Assembly (NCBI RefSeq): GCF_900155475.1
Contig: NZ_FXAM01000001.1
Span: forward strand, 2,712,881-2,776,880
Direction: 5' to 3'
DNA: 64,000 bases
DNA from: Methylomagnum ishizawai
GTDB taxonomy: Bacteria; Pseudomonadota; Gammaproteobacteria; Methylococcales; Methylococcaceae
Both the position numbers and the translations under genes were made by a program. A model generated the notes under the pieces. That model ran no database searches. It was not told where the DNA came from and saw nothing but the letters and a program-made list of their open reading frames with translations. Of the stretch, positions 57,055 through 64,000 are shown piece by piece. How positions within the stretch are numbered: position 1 is the first letter of the stretch; each line of letters begins with the position of its first letter.

Positions 57055-58047
57055 ATGGCCGCGATCCACTACGCCAACCAGCGTTTTGAACTCGAACCGG
57101 GGCAATCGGTGTTGGATGGCCTGACCGGCCATGGCGTGCCCGTGCCCTCGTCGTGCCGGGCGGGCGTTTGCCAGACCTGCCTGATGCGTTCCACGGCGGG
57201 CGTGCCGCCGCCCGCGGCCCAGCGCGGACTGAAGGACAGCCTCAAGGCCCGTGGCTATTTCCTGGCCTGCGTCTGCCATCCCGAACAAGACCTGCGCGTG
57301 GTCCTGCCCGATGCGGAGGACGAGGACCGCCAAACCGCCACTGTGCTAAGCCTGGACCTTTTGGGCGGCGGCATCATGCAAGTGGCACTGGAATGCCACG
57401 CGCCGCTGGATTACCGCCCCGGCCAATTCATCAACCTGTTCCAGGACACCGGGCAGGTCCGCAGCTATTCCATCGCCAGCGTGCCGGGCCTGGACGACCC
57501 TATCCACCTGCATGTGCGGCGCTTGGCTGGGGGCCGGGTCAGCGGCTGGGTCCACGAGGAACTGCGGCCCGGCCAGACCGTGACGATCCAGGGTCCGGCC
57601 GGCGATTGTTTTTATCCATCCGGCACCCCCGGACAGCCGCTGCTGTTGATCGGCACCGGGTCCGGGCTGGCCCCGTTGTACGGCATCGTCCGCGATGCGC
57701 TGGCCCAGGGCCATTACGGGCCGATCCGGCTTTATCACGGCAGCCGCGCACCGGAAGGCTTGTACCTGGCCGAGGAACTGCGGGCCCTGGCCCGACGGCA
57801 CGCCCATTTCGATTACATCCCCTGCCTGTCCGGGCCGGACGCGCCCGAAGGCTACGCCCAAGGCCGGGTCCACGAGGTGGCTTTGCGCGACAACCCCAAG
57901 CTCGACGGCTGGCGTATCTTCTTCTGCGGCCACCCGGAAATGGTCAAGCTGGGCAAGAAACAAGCCTTCCTGGCCGGTGCGGCGTTGCGGAATATCCACG
58001 CCGACGCATTCACGATCAATCCCGCGATGCCGGGCGCTGGCGCATGA
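57055..58047 (+). CDS. ferredoxin-FAD-NAD(P)H reductase
   Basis: 330-aa electron-transfer protein: N-terminal plant-type 2Fe-2S domain (Cys34, Cys39, Cys42, Cys72; CX4CX2CX29C), FAD domain with RSYSIAS (about 141-147) and NAD domain with LIGTGSGLAPLYG and the terminal FFCGHPEMV. Layout as in benzoate-dioxygenase reductases and methane-monooxygenase reductase. GGAGG precedes the ATG. Most likely reduces the truncated haemoglobin for NO turnover. Confidence 0.9.
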   Translation: MAAIHYANQRFELEPGQSVLDGLTGHGVPVPSSCRAGVCQTCLMRSTAGVPPPAAQRGLKDSLKARGYFLACVCHPEQDLRVVLPDAEDEDRQTATVLSLDLLGGGIMQVALECHAPLDYRPGQFINLFQDTGQVRSYSIASVPGLDDPIHLHVRRLAGGRVSGWVHEELRPGQTVTIQGPAGDCFYPSGTPGQPLLLIGTGSGLAPLYGIVRDALAQGHYGPIRLYHGSRAPEGLYLAEELRALARRHAHFDYIPCLSGPDAPEGYAQGRVHEVALRDNPKLDGWRIFFCGHPEMVKLGKKQAFLAGAALRNIHADAFTINPAMPGAGA

Positions 58048-59210
58048 ACGGAGACGCCACGCCGGGGTTCCGCAAGCGCTTCAAGCTGCCGACGCTTTGG
58101 CCCAGGGAAGCCAACCCGGTCGCCCTCCCGACCCGCTTGCAAATCGCCGCGTCCGCCGGGCTGGCGCTCTACGCCACGGCCTGGGCCGGCGGGGCAGCCC
58201 GCCCGGCCCTGCCGATGGTGGCGTCCATGGGCGCGTCGGCGGTGATCCTGTTCGCCGTCCCGCACAGCCCGATGGCCGGAACCTGGGCGGTGCTGGGCGG
58301 ACATCTGCTGTCGGGACTGGTCGGCGTGGCCTGCGCCGGTTGGATCGCCGACCCCTGGAGCGCCGCCGGTTGGGCGCTGGGACTGTCCATCTTCGCCATG
58401 CACAGCGCTCGTTGCCTGCATCCGCCCGGTGGGGCCACCGCCTTGTACGCGGTCCTGGGCGGGGAGGGCGTGCGGGCGCTGGGCTATGAATTCCTGCTGA
58501 CGCCGCTGGCGCTCAATGTCGGCCTCCTGCTGGCGTTCGCCAAGCTCGCCCACCGCCCGCGCCCGGTCCCCCAACCCGCACCGGCCCCGGCCCATCCGCC
58601 GCCCTTGGAACGGCTGGGCCTGAACGGCGCGGACCTCCGCGCCGCCTTGCACGATATCCACGCCTTCGTGGATGTGAGCGAAGCCGAATTGCGCCAACTC
58701 TACGAACTCGCCGCCAACCACGCCTATCGGCGCGGCTTCGGCGAACAGGATTGCGCCGGCATCATGTCGCGCGATCCGGTCACGGTCGAGTTCGGGACCG
58801 ATCTGGAAGCAACCTGGGCCTTGATGCGCCGCCATAACATCAAGGCGATCCCGGTCATCGACCGTGGCCGCCATGTCGTCGGCATCATCACCCTGACCGA
58901 TTTCTTCCGCCACGCCCAAATCGAGCGCCTCGACGGCATGGGCGGCAAGTTGCGGCGGCTGCTCCAAACCACACCGGGCATCCACTCGCGCAAGCCCGAG
59001 GTCGCGGGGCAGATCATGACCGCGCCGGTGGTCAGCGTGCGGGCGGGCACCCCGGTCGCCGATCTCGCCCCGCTCCTGTGCGGACGCGGCATCCATCAAA
59101 TCCCCGTCGTCGATGCCCGCGACAAACTGGTCGGCATCGTCACCCAATCCGATTTGATCGCGGCGATGTACCGCAACCTCGTCCCCCACCCCGTGGTCCA
59201 AGCCTCATGA
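58044..59210 (+). CDS. HPP family membrane protein fused to CBS pair
   Basis: 388-aa protein: HPP domain (about 25-170, four TM; CLHPPGGATALYAVLGG contains the family's HPP triplet) followed by two CBS domains (about 245-385, IMSRDPVTVEF and IMTAPVVSV). HPP proteins are linked to nitrite transport in plastids and cyanobacteria. ATG overlaps the reductase stop (ATGA). In this NO-linked operon a role with nitrite/nitrate is likely, but CBS ligand unknown. Confidence 0.87.
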   Translation: MNGDATPGFRKRFKLPTLWPREANPVALPTRLQIAASAGLALYATAWAGGAARPALPMVASMGASAVILFAVPHSPMAGTWAVLGGHLLSGLVGVACAGWIADPWSAAGWALGLSIFAMHSARCLHPPGGATALYAVLGGEGVRALGYEFLLTPLALNVGLLLAFAKLAHRPRPVPQPAPAPAHPPPLERLGLNGADLRAALHDIHAFVDVSEAELRQLYELAANHAYRRGFGEQDCAGIMSRDPVTVEFGTDLEATWALMRRHNIKAIPVIDRGRHVVGIITLTDFFRHAQIERLDGMGGKLRRLLQTTPGIHSRKPEVAGQIMTAPVVSVRAGTPVADLAPLLCGRGIHQIPVVDARDKLVGIVTQSDLIAAMYRNLVPHPVVQAS

Positions 59211-59481
59211 TCCAGCCGGTCGAACTCCAAGATTTCCTGCTCACCTTCTTCGCGGCGGTCCGGCCTCATGCGCCTGGCCTACGCGGCCTATGCCGTGCTG
59301 GCGGTGTCGGTGTGGATATTGACCGCCACCGCCCATCTCGACGGCTATTGGCGGACGCTGGCGGCGGCGATGCTGGTTGGCTATTGCCTCGCGCCCCGCA
59401 CCATCTTCCGGCTCTGCGCCGACACCCACGCAACCCAGGACGACGACGACGCATTCCCCACCCATCACAGGAGCCATCCCC
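59207..59481 (+). pseudogene. small two-TM protein, apparently frameshifted
   Basis: A frame starting MIQPVELQDFLLTFFAAV overlaps the HPP-CBS stop (ATGA) but continues as nonsense; a different frame from about 59268 encodes MRLAYAAYAVLAVSVWILT and a second hydrophobic segment (AAAMLVGYCLAPRTIFRLCA) and then runs on out of frame into the norB remains. Either this is one broken gene or the second frame is a short intact gene without its stop. I do not recognise the family. Confidence 0.45.
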
Positions 59482-60324
59482 ATGAACTCCCCGCCTCGCT
59501 GGGCTTCCGAAACCTTTTGAAAGAAAACCGCGATCTGGATGGCCGCCGGTTCGTTCGTGCCGCTGATCGGCCTGACCTTCGATTCCCTATCCCTGGTCGC
59601 GGCGGGCGGCAATGGTGGTGTGGATGCTGTATGGCTTCATCGGCTCGGTGTACTGGTTCCTGGAGGACGAGAGCGGCACCGAGATCGCCGGTTTGAAATG
59701 GGGCGAAATCGCCTTCTACGTGCTGACCGCCGCCGTGACCATCGTCGTGCCGGTCTACCTCCTGGTCCAGACCGGACCCGGTAGCGACGCCACCCGCTGG
59801 CTGATCAACAAGGGCCGCGAATACATCGAAGCCCCGCGCTGGGCCGATATTGGCATCGTCGCCGTGATGCTGGCGTTCTTCTACAACGTGGCCGGGACCT
59901 TCGCCAAGGGCCGCTGGTCGGGGATTTCCGGCGTGTTGACCCTGGATTTGGTGGCCTTGGCTGGTCTCTATCGAAGTGGCCTCGATGTTCGGCTCGGACA
60001 TCCTGGGGCTGGGCCATCATTATTTCTGGATTGGCACCCCGGATTATTGGCTGGCGATAGGCGGCTTCTTCTCGGCGCTGGAACCGATCCCGCTAGTCGC
60101 CATGGTGGTGCATTCCATCTACGACTCCGGCGTGCATCGGTTCAGGAGCAGCAATCATCCGGCCCTGGCCTGCCGCCGATCAACCTCTACACCCATGGCA
60201 CGCAATGATGGTCGGCCTCGCACGGACATCTGGCCTTCTTCGGCGCCTACGCCACCATCAACACCTATCTGGCGGTGCAGCAATGGCGAGGCAATGTGTG
60301 GATGGGCGGCAACCGCTCGGGGAA
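59482..60324 (+). pseudogene. norB: nitric oxide reductase large subunit, decayed remnant
   Basis: Recognisable NorB segments occur in order but in different frames: MNSPPRWASETF then TGA (59518-59520); VWMLYGFIGSVYWFLEDESG to LTLDLVALAGL (59612-59970); VASMFGSDILGLGHHYFWIG to SIYDSGVH (59979-60140); PINLYTHGTQ then TGA (60206-60208); SHGHLAFFGAYATINTYLAV. Between them about 45 and 20 codons are missing, including the conserved HLWVEATWE and HTFGN regions, so helices and catalytic residues are lost. The 3' third is absent. It cannot make an active enzyme. Confidence 0.85.
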
Positions 60325-60484
60325 GTTGGAACGGTGGCCGCGCCTGCGGCTTGATCTTCGGAGAGTCACACCTAGTTGAAAGCCAGTGTCCCTTTGTCGT
60401 GCATCTCACCCTGCTACGCCGTATGCTATCTGTGTCCCGGTTGGGGGGGACCGACTCCTTTCATGATTCCACGAGGGCACGCAC

Positions 60485-61438
60485 ATGCGATCAAGCATCA
60501 GGTTACTCGCCTGGGCCGGGCTATTGGCCGTAGCTGGGACCGCCGCTCCGGCGGTACCCCCCACAGGCACCCAGGTCTATGCCAATGGCTATGCCCAGGG
60601 CGGCAGCAATGCCAGCTTCACTTGGCTCAACCCCGGCCCGCTCATCTATAAAGTATGGGTGCAGATACCGGCCCAGGGCACAGCCAGCAACGCGCCCTAC
60701 CGGGTCTATCCCAAGGGCAACCCCTCGGGCGGAACGGCCTGTACGCCGGACGACCCGCTCACGCCCTGCTTCGAGGTGCCGATCAACCAAGCCGCCCGGC
60801 AAAAACGGTGGGTACAACTGACCCTCAACAAAGACCCAGAGACCGCCTGGAGATTCACCAAGGCAGGCTTCGTGAGCGTGGACGCCAGCACCGTCAGCCC
60901 CGGCGAGACGCTGGGCGCGGCGGCGGCGGTGTTCCAGGACGCCAGCCCCCTGGCGATAGGCAAGACCTACCAGGGCGGGATCATCTTCTATCTCAACGCG
61001 GCCAAGAGCCATGGCCTGATCGCCGCGCCGACCGATCAAGGCACGGACAGCACTTGGTGGAATGGCGCATACCTCCCGGTCGCAGCCGGCCCGGACAACA
61101 CCGCCATCGGCATGGGCCAGGCCAACACCGAGGCCATCGTCGCGGCGCAGGGCGCGGGCGGCTACGCCGCACGGCTCTGCTACGACCTGGTGATCGGCAA
61201 ATACACCGACTGGTACCTGCCCTCCAAGGACGAACTGAACCTGATGTACACCAATATCGGGCCAGGAGCCGCCGCGCCGCTGACCAATGTGGGAGGATTC
61301 GCCAGCGCCCTCTATTGGAGTTCCTCCGGCTACCAATACGACGACCGCTATGCCTGGGGCCAGGGTTTCGGTGCCAGCGGCCAAAGCCCGACCCCCAAGA
61401 GCTACCCGTTCCGGGTCCGCGCCGTGCGGAGTTTTTAG
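60485..61438 (+). CDS. secreted DUF1566-like protein
   Basis: 317-aa protein with signal peptide (LLAWAGLLAVAGTAAPAV). The N-terminal half is a beta-type domain (about 30-150) with a possible disulfide (CTPDDPLTPC); the C-terminal half has WYLPSKDELNLMYTN and YWSSSGYQ ... RVRAVRSF, the DUF1566 signature seen in exported and lectin-like proteins. GAGGG precedes the ATG. Function unknown. Confidence 0.8.
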   Translation: MRSSIRLLAWAGLLAVAGTAAPAVPPTGTQVYANGYAQGGSNASFTWLNPGPLIYKVWVQIPAQGTASNAPYRVYPKGNPSGGTACTPDDPLTPCFEVPINQAARQKRWVQLTLNKDPETAWRFTKAGFVSVDASTVSPGETLGAAAAVFQDASPLAIGKTYQGGIIFYLNAAKSHGLIAAPTDQGTDSTWWNGAYLPVAAGPDNTAIGMGQANTEAIVAAQGAGGYAARLCYDLVIGKYTDWYLPSKDELNLMYTNIGPGAAAPLTNVGGFASALYWSSSGYQYDDRYAWGQGFGASGQSPTPKSYPFRVRAVRSF

Positions 61439-61551
61439 CCACCGCCAGGGTTCGGGAAACCGCACAGGACCGGCAGCTTGAATTTTCCGCAACATCCGCC
61501 ATCTATACTTGCGCCTTTTCCCGAAATAACCCCAACACAAGGAGTTTTCCC

Positions 61552-62061
61552 ATGAGCGAATTGATCGTCATCGGCTACGACAACCTATTCCAGGCGGAGG
61601 AAGTCCGGCTCAAGCTCTTGAAGATGCAGCGCGACTACCTGATCGATCTGGAGGACGCGGTGGTCGCGGTCAAGCAGGCGGACGACAAGGTCAAGCTGAA
61701 CCAAGTGTTCAACCTGACCCAGGCCGGGGCCATCGGCGGGAGTTTCTGGGGCGCCCTGGTCGGAATGCTGTTCCTGAACCCGCTGCTGGGCGCGGCGGTG
61801 GGCGCGGGGGCCGGGGCCATCTCCGGCGCCCTGAGCGATGTCGGCATCGACGACGATTTCATGAAAAACCTGGCCGACACCTTCAAGCCCGGCACTTCCG
61901 CCCTGTTCATCCTGGTCCGCAAGGCCACGCCGGACAAGGTCTTGGACGAACTGCGCGGCGCGGGCGGCAAGATCATCCAGACCTCGCTCTCGCACGAGGA
62001 CGAAGCCAAGCTGCAAGCGGCCCTGGACGCGGCGCAAACCCGCACCACCGCCGTGTTCTGA
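61552..62061 (+). CDS. DUF1269 family membrane protein
   Basis: 169-aa protein with cytoplasmic-looking ends (MSELIVIGYDN, QAEEVRLKL) and a Gly/Ala-rich hydrophobic hairpin (about 65-95, GAIGGSFWGALVGMLFL). AAGGAG stands 7 nt upstream of the ATG. Family members are common beside stress genes; biochemical role unknown. Confidence 0.82.
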   Translation: MSELIVIGYDNLFQAEEVRLKLLKMQRDYLIDLEDAVVAVKQADDKVKLNQVFNLTQAGAIGGSFWGALVGMLFLNPLLGAAVGAGAGAISGALSDVGIDDDFMKNLADTFKPGTSALFILVRKATPDKVLDELRGAGGKIIQTSLSHEDEAKLQAALDAAQTRTTAVF

Positions 62062-62077
62062 TCCCGGTTCCCCACCC

Positions 62078-62108
62078 GCGGATTCCCGAGCCCCGCTTGG
62101 GAACCCGC
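62078..62108. terminator. possible bidirectional terminator
   Basis: Imperfect 13-bp stem (62078-62090 with 62096-62108, two mismatches) around CCCCG, between two convergent genes. No clear T-run. Confidence 0.4.
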
Positions 62109-62124
62109 GACCCAATCGCCGGGG

Positions 62125-62811
62125 TTATTTCCCCAGCGTCCGCAAAAAAGCCGGCAAGGCCGCCGCATCCTCCCAAAACGTCAAACCCCGCAACGGCCCG
62201 ATCTCGTGGGCCTCCCCGGCCTCGACGGCGGCGATCCAGGCGCTGGGGATCGCATAACCCCGCGACTGCGCGGCGGACAGGAAAGTCGCCAAGCCCACCA
62301 AACGGCCTTGCCCATCGAACAAGCCCCCGCCACTGCCGCCGAAGGTGAAATCCGCCGTGGTTTCGATCACCCGCCCGCCCTCGAAAGGATGCAAGGCCCG
62401 CACACGGGCCTCGGCGTAGGCGATGCCGATGGCATGGGGATAACCATAGAAATACAGCGACTGGCCGACGCCCACCTCCCCGTCCCGCCCCAAACGCGCC
62501 ACCGGCAACGGCAGGCCCGGCACCACCAGCACGCACAGGTCGCGCCGGGTATCGGCCCGCTGGGCGGTAGCCGGGAAGCTCAACGCCCCCTTGCCGACGG
62601 TGATCCGCCCGGCGTCGCGGGTGACATGGCAATTGGTCGCCACCCGGTCCTGCGCCACCACCACGCCCGAGCCATAAAACACCCGGCCCCCCGCCATATA
62701 CCCCCGTATCTGCACCACGCTGAGGGAAGCCGTAGGGTCCACTTCCGCCGCCACGGACCCCGCCAAGCCCGCGCAGACCACCCCTATTCCGCATCGCATC
62801 GCTAATCGCAT
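62125..62811 (-). CDS. trypsin-like serine protease
   Basis: 228-aa S1-family protein with signal peptide (LAMRCGIGVVCAGLAGSVAA). Catalytic triad: His in VATNCHV, Asp in RRDLCVL, Ser in TFGGSGGGLFDG. No PDZ domain. Probably periplasmic or secreted. GGAGGAAAA precedes the ATG at 62811, which fixes the start over the longer frame. Confidence 0.85.
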   Translation of the reverse strand: MRLAMRCGIGVVCAGLAGSVAAEVDPTASLSVVQIRGYMAGGRVFYGSGVVVAQDRVATNCHVTRDAGRITVGKGALSFPATAQRADTRRDLCVLVVPGLPLPVARLGRDGEVGVGQSLYFYGYPHAIGIAYAEARVRALHPFEGGRVIETTADFTFGGSGGGLFDGQGRLVGLATFLSAAQSRGYAIPSAWIAAVEAGEAHEIGPLRGLTFWEDAAALPAFLRTLGK

Positions 62812-62888
62812 GATGGTTTTCCTCCGCCGGTATGGATCGACACTGGTTTTTTGGAAGCCCGGCGCGACGCCTGGGTTCCCGCCCGGAC

Positions 62889-64000
62889 TCAAGCGGGCGG
62901 AGTCCCGGCCTTGCGATGGACCCACGCCCCGCCATCGCCCAGGCCCGGAATGCCAACCTCCTGGATGTGCTGGGCGTTGTTGCCTTCCTCGTAGCGGGGC
63001 AAGCGGCCATCGGTACGCCACAGCCGGTAGGCCAAGGCCGCGCTCAACACCCGGACCGGATAATCACGCGGCAGGTTCTGGAGATAGGGTTGGATGGTGA
63101 CGAAATCGCGGGCGCCGTATTGGTTCATGATGGAGCGCAAACCGCCATTCTTGGGACCGATGTTGTAGGCCAACAGCGCCAGGAACAAATCGCCCCCCAT
63201 CTCCCTGAGGTAATGGCGCAGGGTGGCGGCGGCGAGATGGGCGTTGTGGGTGGAATTGAGCGGGTCGGGCTTGTCGGTGCCGAGTTGGCGGCGGGCGGCA
63301 TCGACGGCGGCTTTGGGGGGCGCGGTGATTTGGAACAGGCCGCGCCCGCCGTCCTTGCTGTCGCGGGGCAGGAACGAGGATTCCGCCGCGCCGATGCCGA
63401 GCAGGATTTCGCCGTCGATCTCGTTGGCCAGGGCGGCGGCGCGGATGGCAGGGAGGTAGGGCTGGGCGCGGTCGAGGATGCGGCGCGTCTGGGCGAGGTC
63501 GGAACGGCGGTAGGCGGCGAACACCTGATGGGCGATGGTGACGCGCTCGGCTTCCTCGCTGCCGCCGACCAGGGCGCGGAGGTGGGCGAGTTCACGCCGG
63601 AACGGTTCGCGCCCGGCCAGGAATCCGGCTCCCAGCGCCAAGCCCAGGGCCAGCGCGGCAGGCAGGTATTGCGATAACCGCCATAGCCAGCCCCGCGCCC
63701 GCCACCACGCCCACAACAAGCCCGACCCCAACAGCACCAGCAACAGGACCATCCCGGCGAAGGGCAGGAGGTTTTCGGCGAGGCCGGTGCCACCGAACCA
63801 ATCCGCCGACCGGCCCAGCACCGCGATAATGAGGATGAGTCCGACCCCGGCGAGCGCCAGGATTTCCGTGCCGACCAGCCCGGTCATGCGCCAGGGGAAA
63901 CGCCGCAGCAAGGCCATGAGCAAAGCGGCGACCCGGTGTCTGAATTTGGGCTTGGGCGGGATTGGCGGGATGGCTTCCTTGGGCTTGGCGACCGCCTTGC
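62889..64000 (-). CDS. lytic transglycosylase-like membrane protein (5' end beyond window)
   Basis: The frame is open to the window edge: upstream of an ATG at 63917 the same frame reads KPKEAIPPIPPKPKFRHRVA without a stop, so the start is probably outside. TM segments lie at about 63770-63905, 63720-63780 and 63600-63690; the C-terminal SLT domain has the catalytic Glu in GIGAAESSFLPR, GLFQIT and LLAYNIGP. Acts on periplasmic peptidoglycan. Confidence 0.82.
   Translation of the reverse strand, partial: KAVAKPKEAIPPIPPKPKFRHRVAALLMALLRRFPWRMTGLVGTEILALAGVGLILIIAVLGRSADWFGGTGLAENLLPFAGMVLLLVLLGSGLLWAWWRARGWLWRLSQYLPAALALGLALGAGFLAGREPFRRELAHLRALVGGSEEAERVTIAHQVFAAYRRSDLAQTRRILDRAQPYLPAIRAAALANEIDGEILLGIGAAESSFLPRDSKDGGRGLFQITAPPKAAVDAARRQLGTDKPDPLNSTHNAHLAAATLRHYLREMGGDLFLALLAYNIGPKNGGLRSIMNQYGARDFVTIQPYLQNLPRDYPVRVLSAALAYRLWRTDGRLPRYEEGNNAQHIQEVGIPGLGDGGAWVHRKAGTPPA

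Noticed and set aside
60655..61551. Long frame joining the DUF1566-like region to the DUF1269 protein
   Set aside because: The first part is out-of-frame shadow; the DUF1269 protein has its own AAGGAG and ATG at 61552.

Overview
The window is a high-GC chromosome segment from a gammaproteobacterium. The gene order truA-trpF-trpB-trpA-accD-folC-dedD-cvpA, the sdh/gltA block, the PEP-CTERM protein and the exosortase-A-type polysaccharide genes together suggest a Methylococcaceae-like methanotroph. That placement is an inference from gene content; no taxonomic marker gene is present. I saw no tRNA, rRNA, insertion sequence or CRISPR array.

Layout. 1-7087 (minus strand): housekeeping run truA, trpF, trpB, trpA, accD, folC, a SPOR-domain protein and the start of cvpA, tightly packed with several 4-nt overlaps. 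7243-14577: a PEP-CTERM-like exported protein, a PuuD-like membrane protein, a Ca2+/H+ antiporter, the ABC-F ATPase Uup and an 809-aa protein carrying a class III nucleotidyl-cyclase-like domain. 14830-20752: citrate synthase and a succinate dehydrogenase operon that starts with an unlisted 54-aa SDHAF4-like assembly factor behind a clear sigma70 promoter and ends with sdhE and cptA. 20804-24502: a 1232-aa DUF4062-STAND NTPase-transmembrane-TPR protein with eight 144-bp repeats. 24602-31863: NCS2 permease, glycosyltransferase, polysaccharide deacetylase, Dam-type methylase, metallophosphatase and small unknowns.

31872-52740 is an exosortase-A-associated exopolysaccharide island. A minus-strand operon (acyl ligase, PLP decarboxylase, hemL, DedA-LssY protein) diverges from a plus-strand operon: acyl carrier protein, a fused E1 alpha-beta 2-oxoacid dehydrogenase, a lipoyl E2, a second acyl carrier protein, two atypical alpha/beta hydrolases and a GNAT protein. 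Polysaccharide genes follow (TPR protein, glycosyltransferase, toroid protein, AAC(3)-like acetyltransferase, methyltransferase, flippase, O-glycosylation ligase). No exosortase gene lies in the window. The E1/E2 pair set between two carrier proteins, without an E3, is my best candidate for an undescribed biosynthetic system.

53032-60324 is a nitric-oxide-response region: a sensor-less sigma54 activator, a TauE/SafE-like protein, NorR with its iron-ligand residues intact, a GT-N7-AC palindrome and a textbook -24/-12 promoter, then truncated haemoglobin, a ferredoxin-type reductase and an HPP-CBS membrane protein. It ends in the decayed remains of the NO reductase gene norB. The cell appears to have lost the reductase and kept NorR control of a haemoglobin-based detoxification operon. 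60485-64000 holds a secreted DUF1566-like protein, a DUF1269 membrane protein, a trypsin-like protease and a lytic transglycosylase running off the window.
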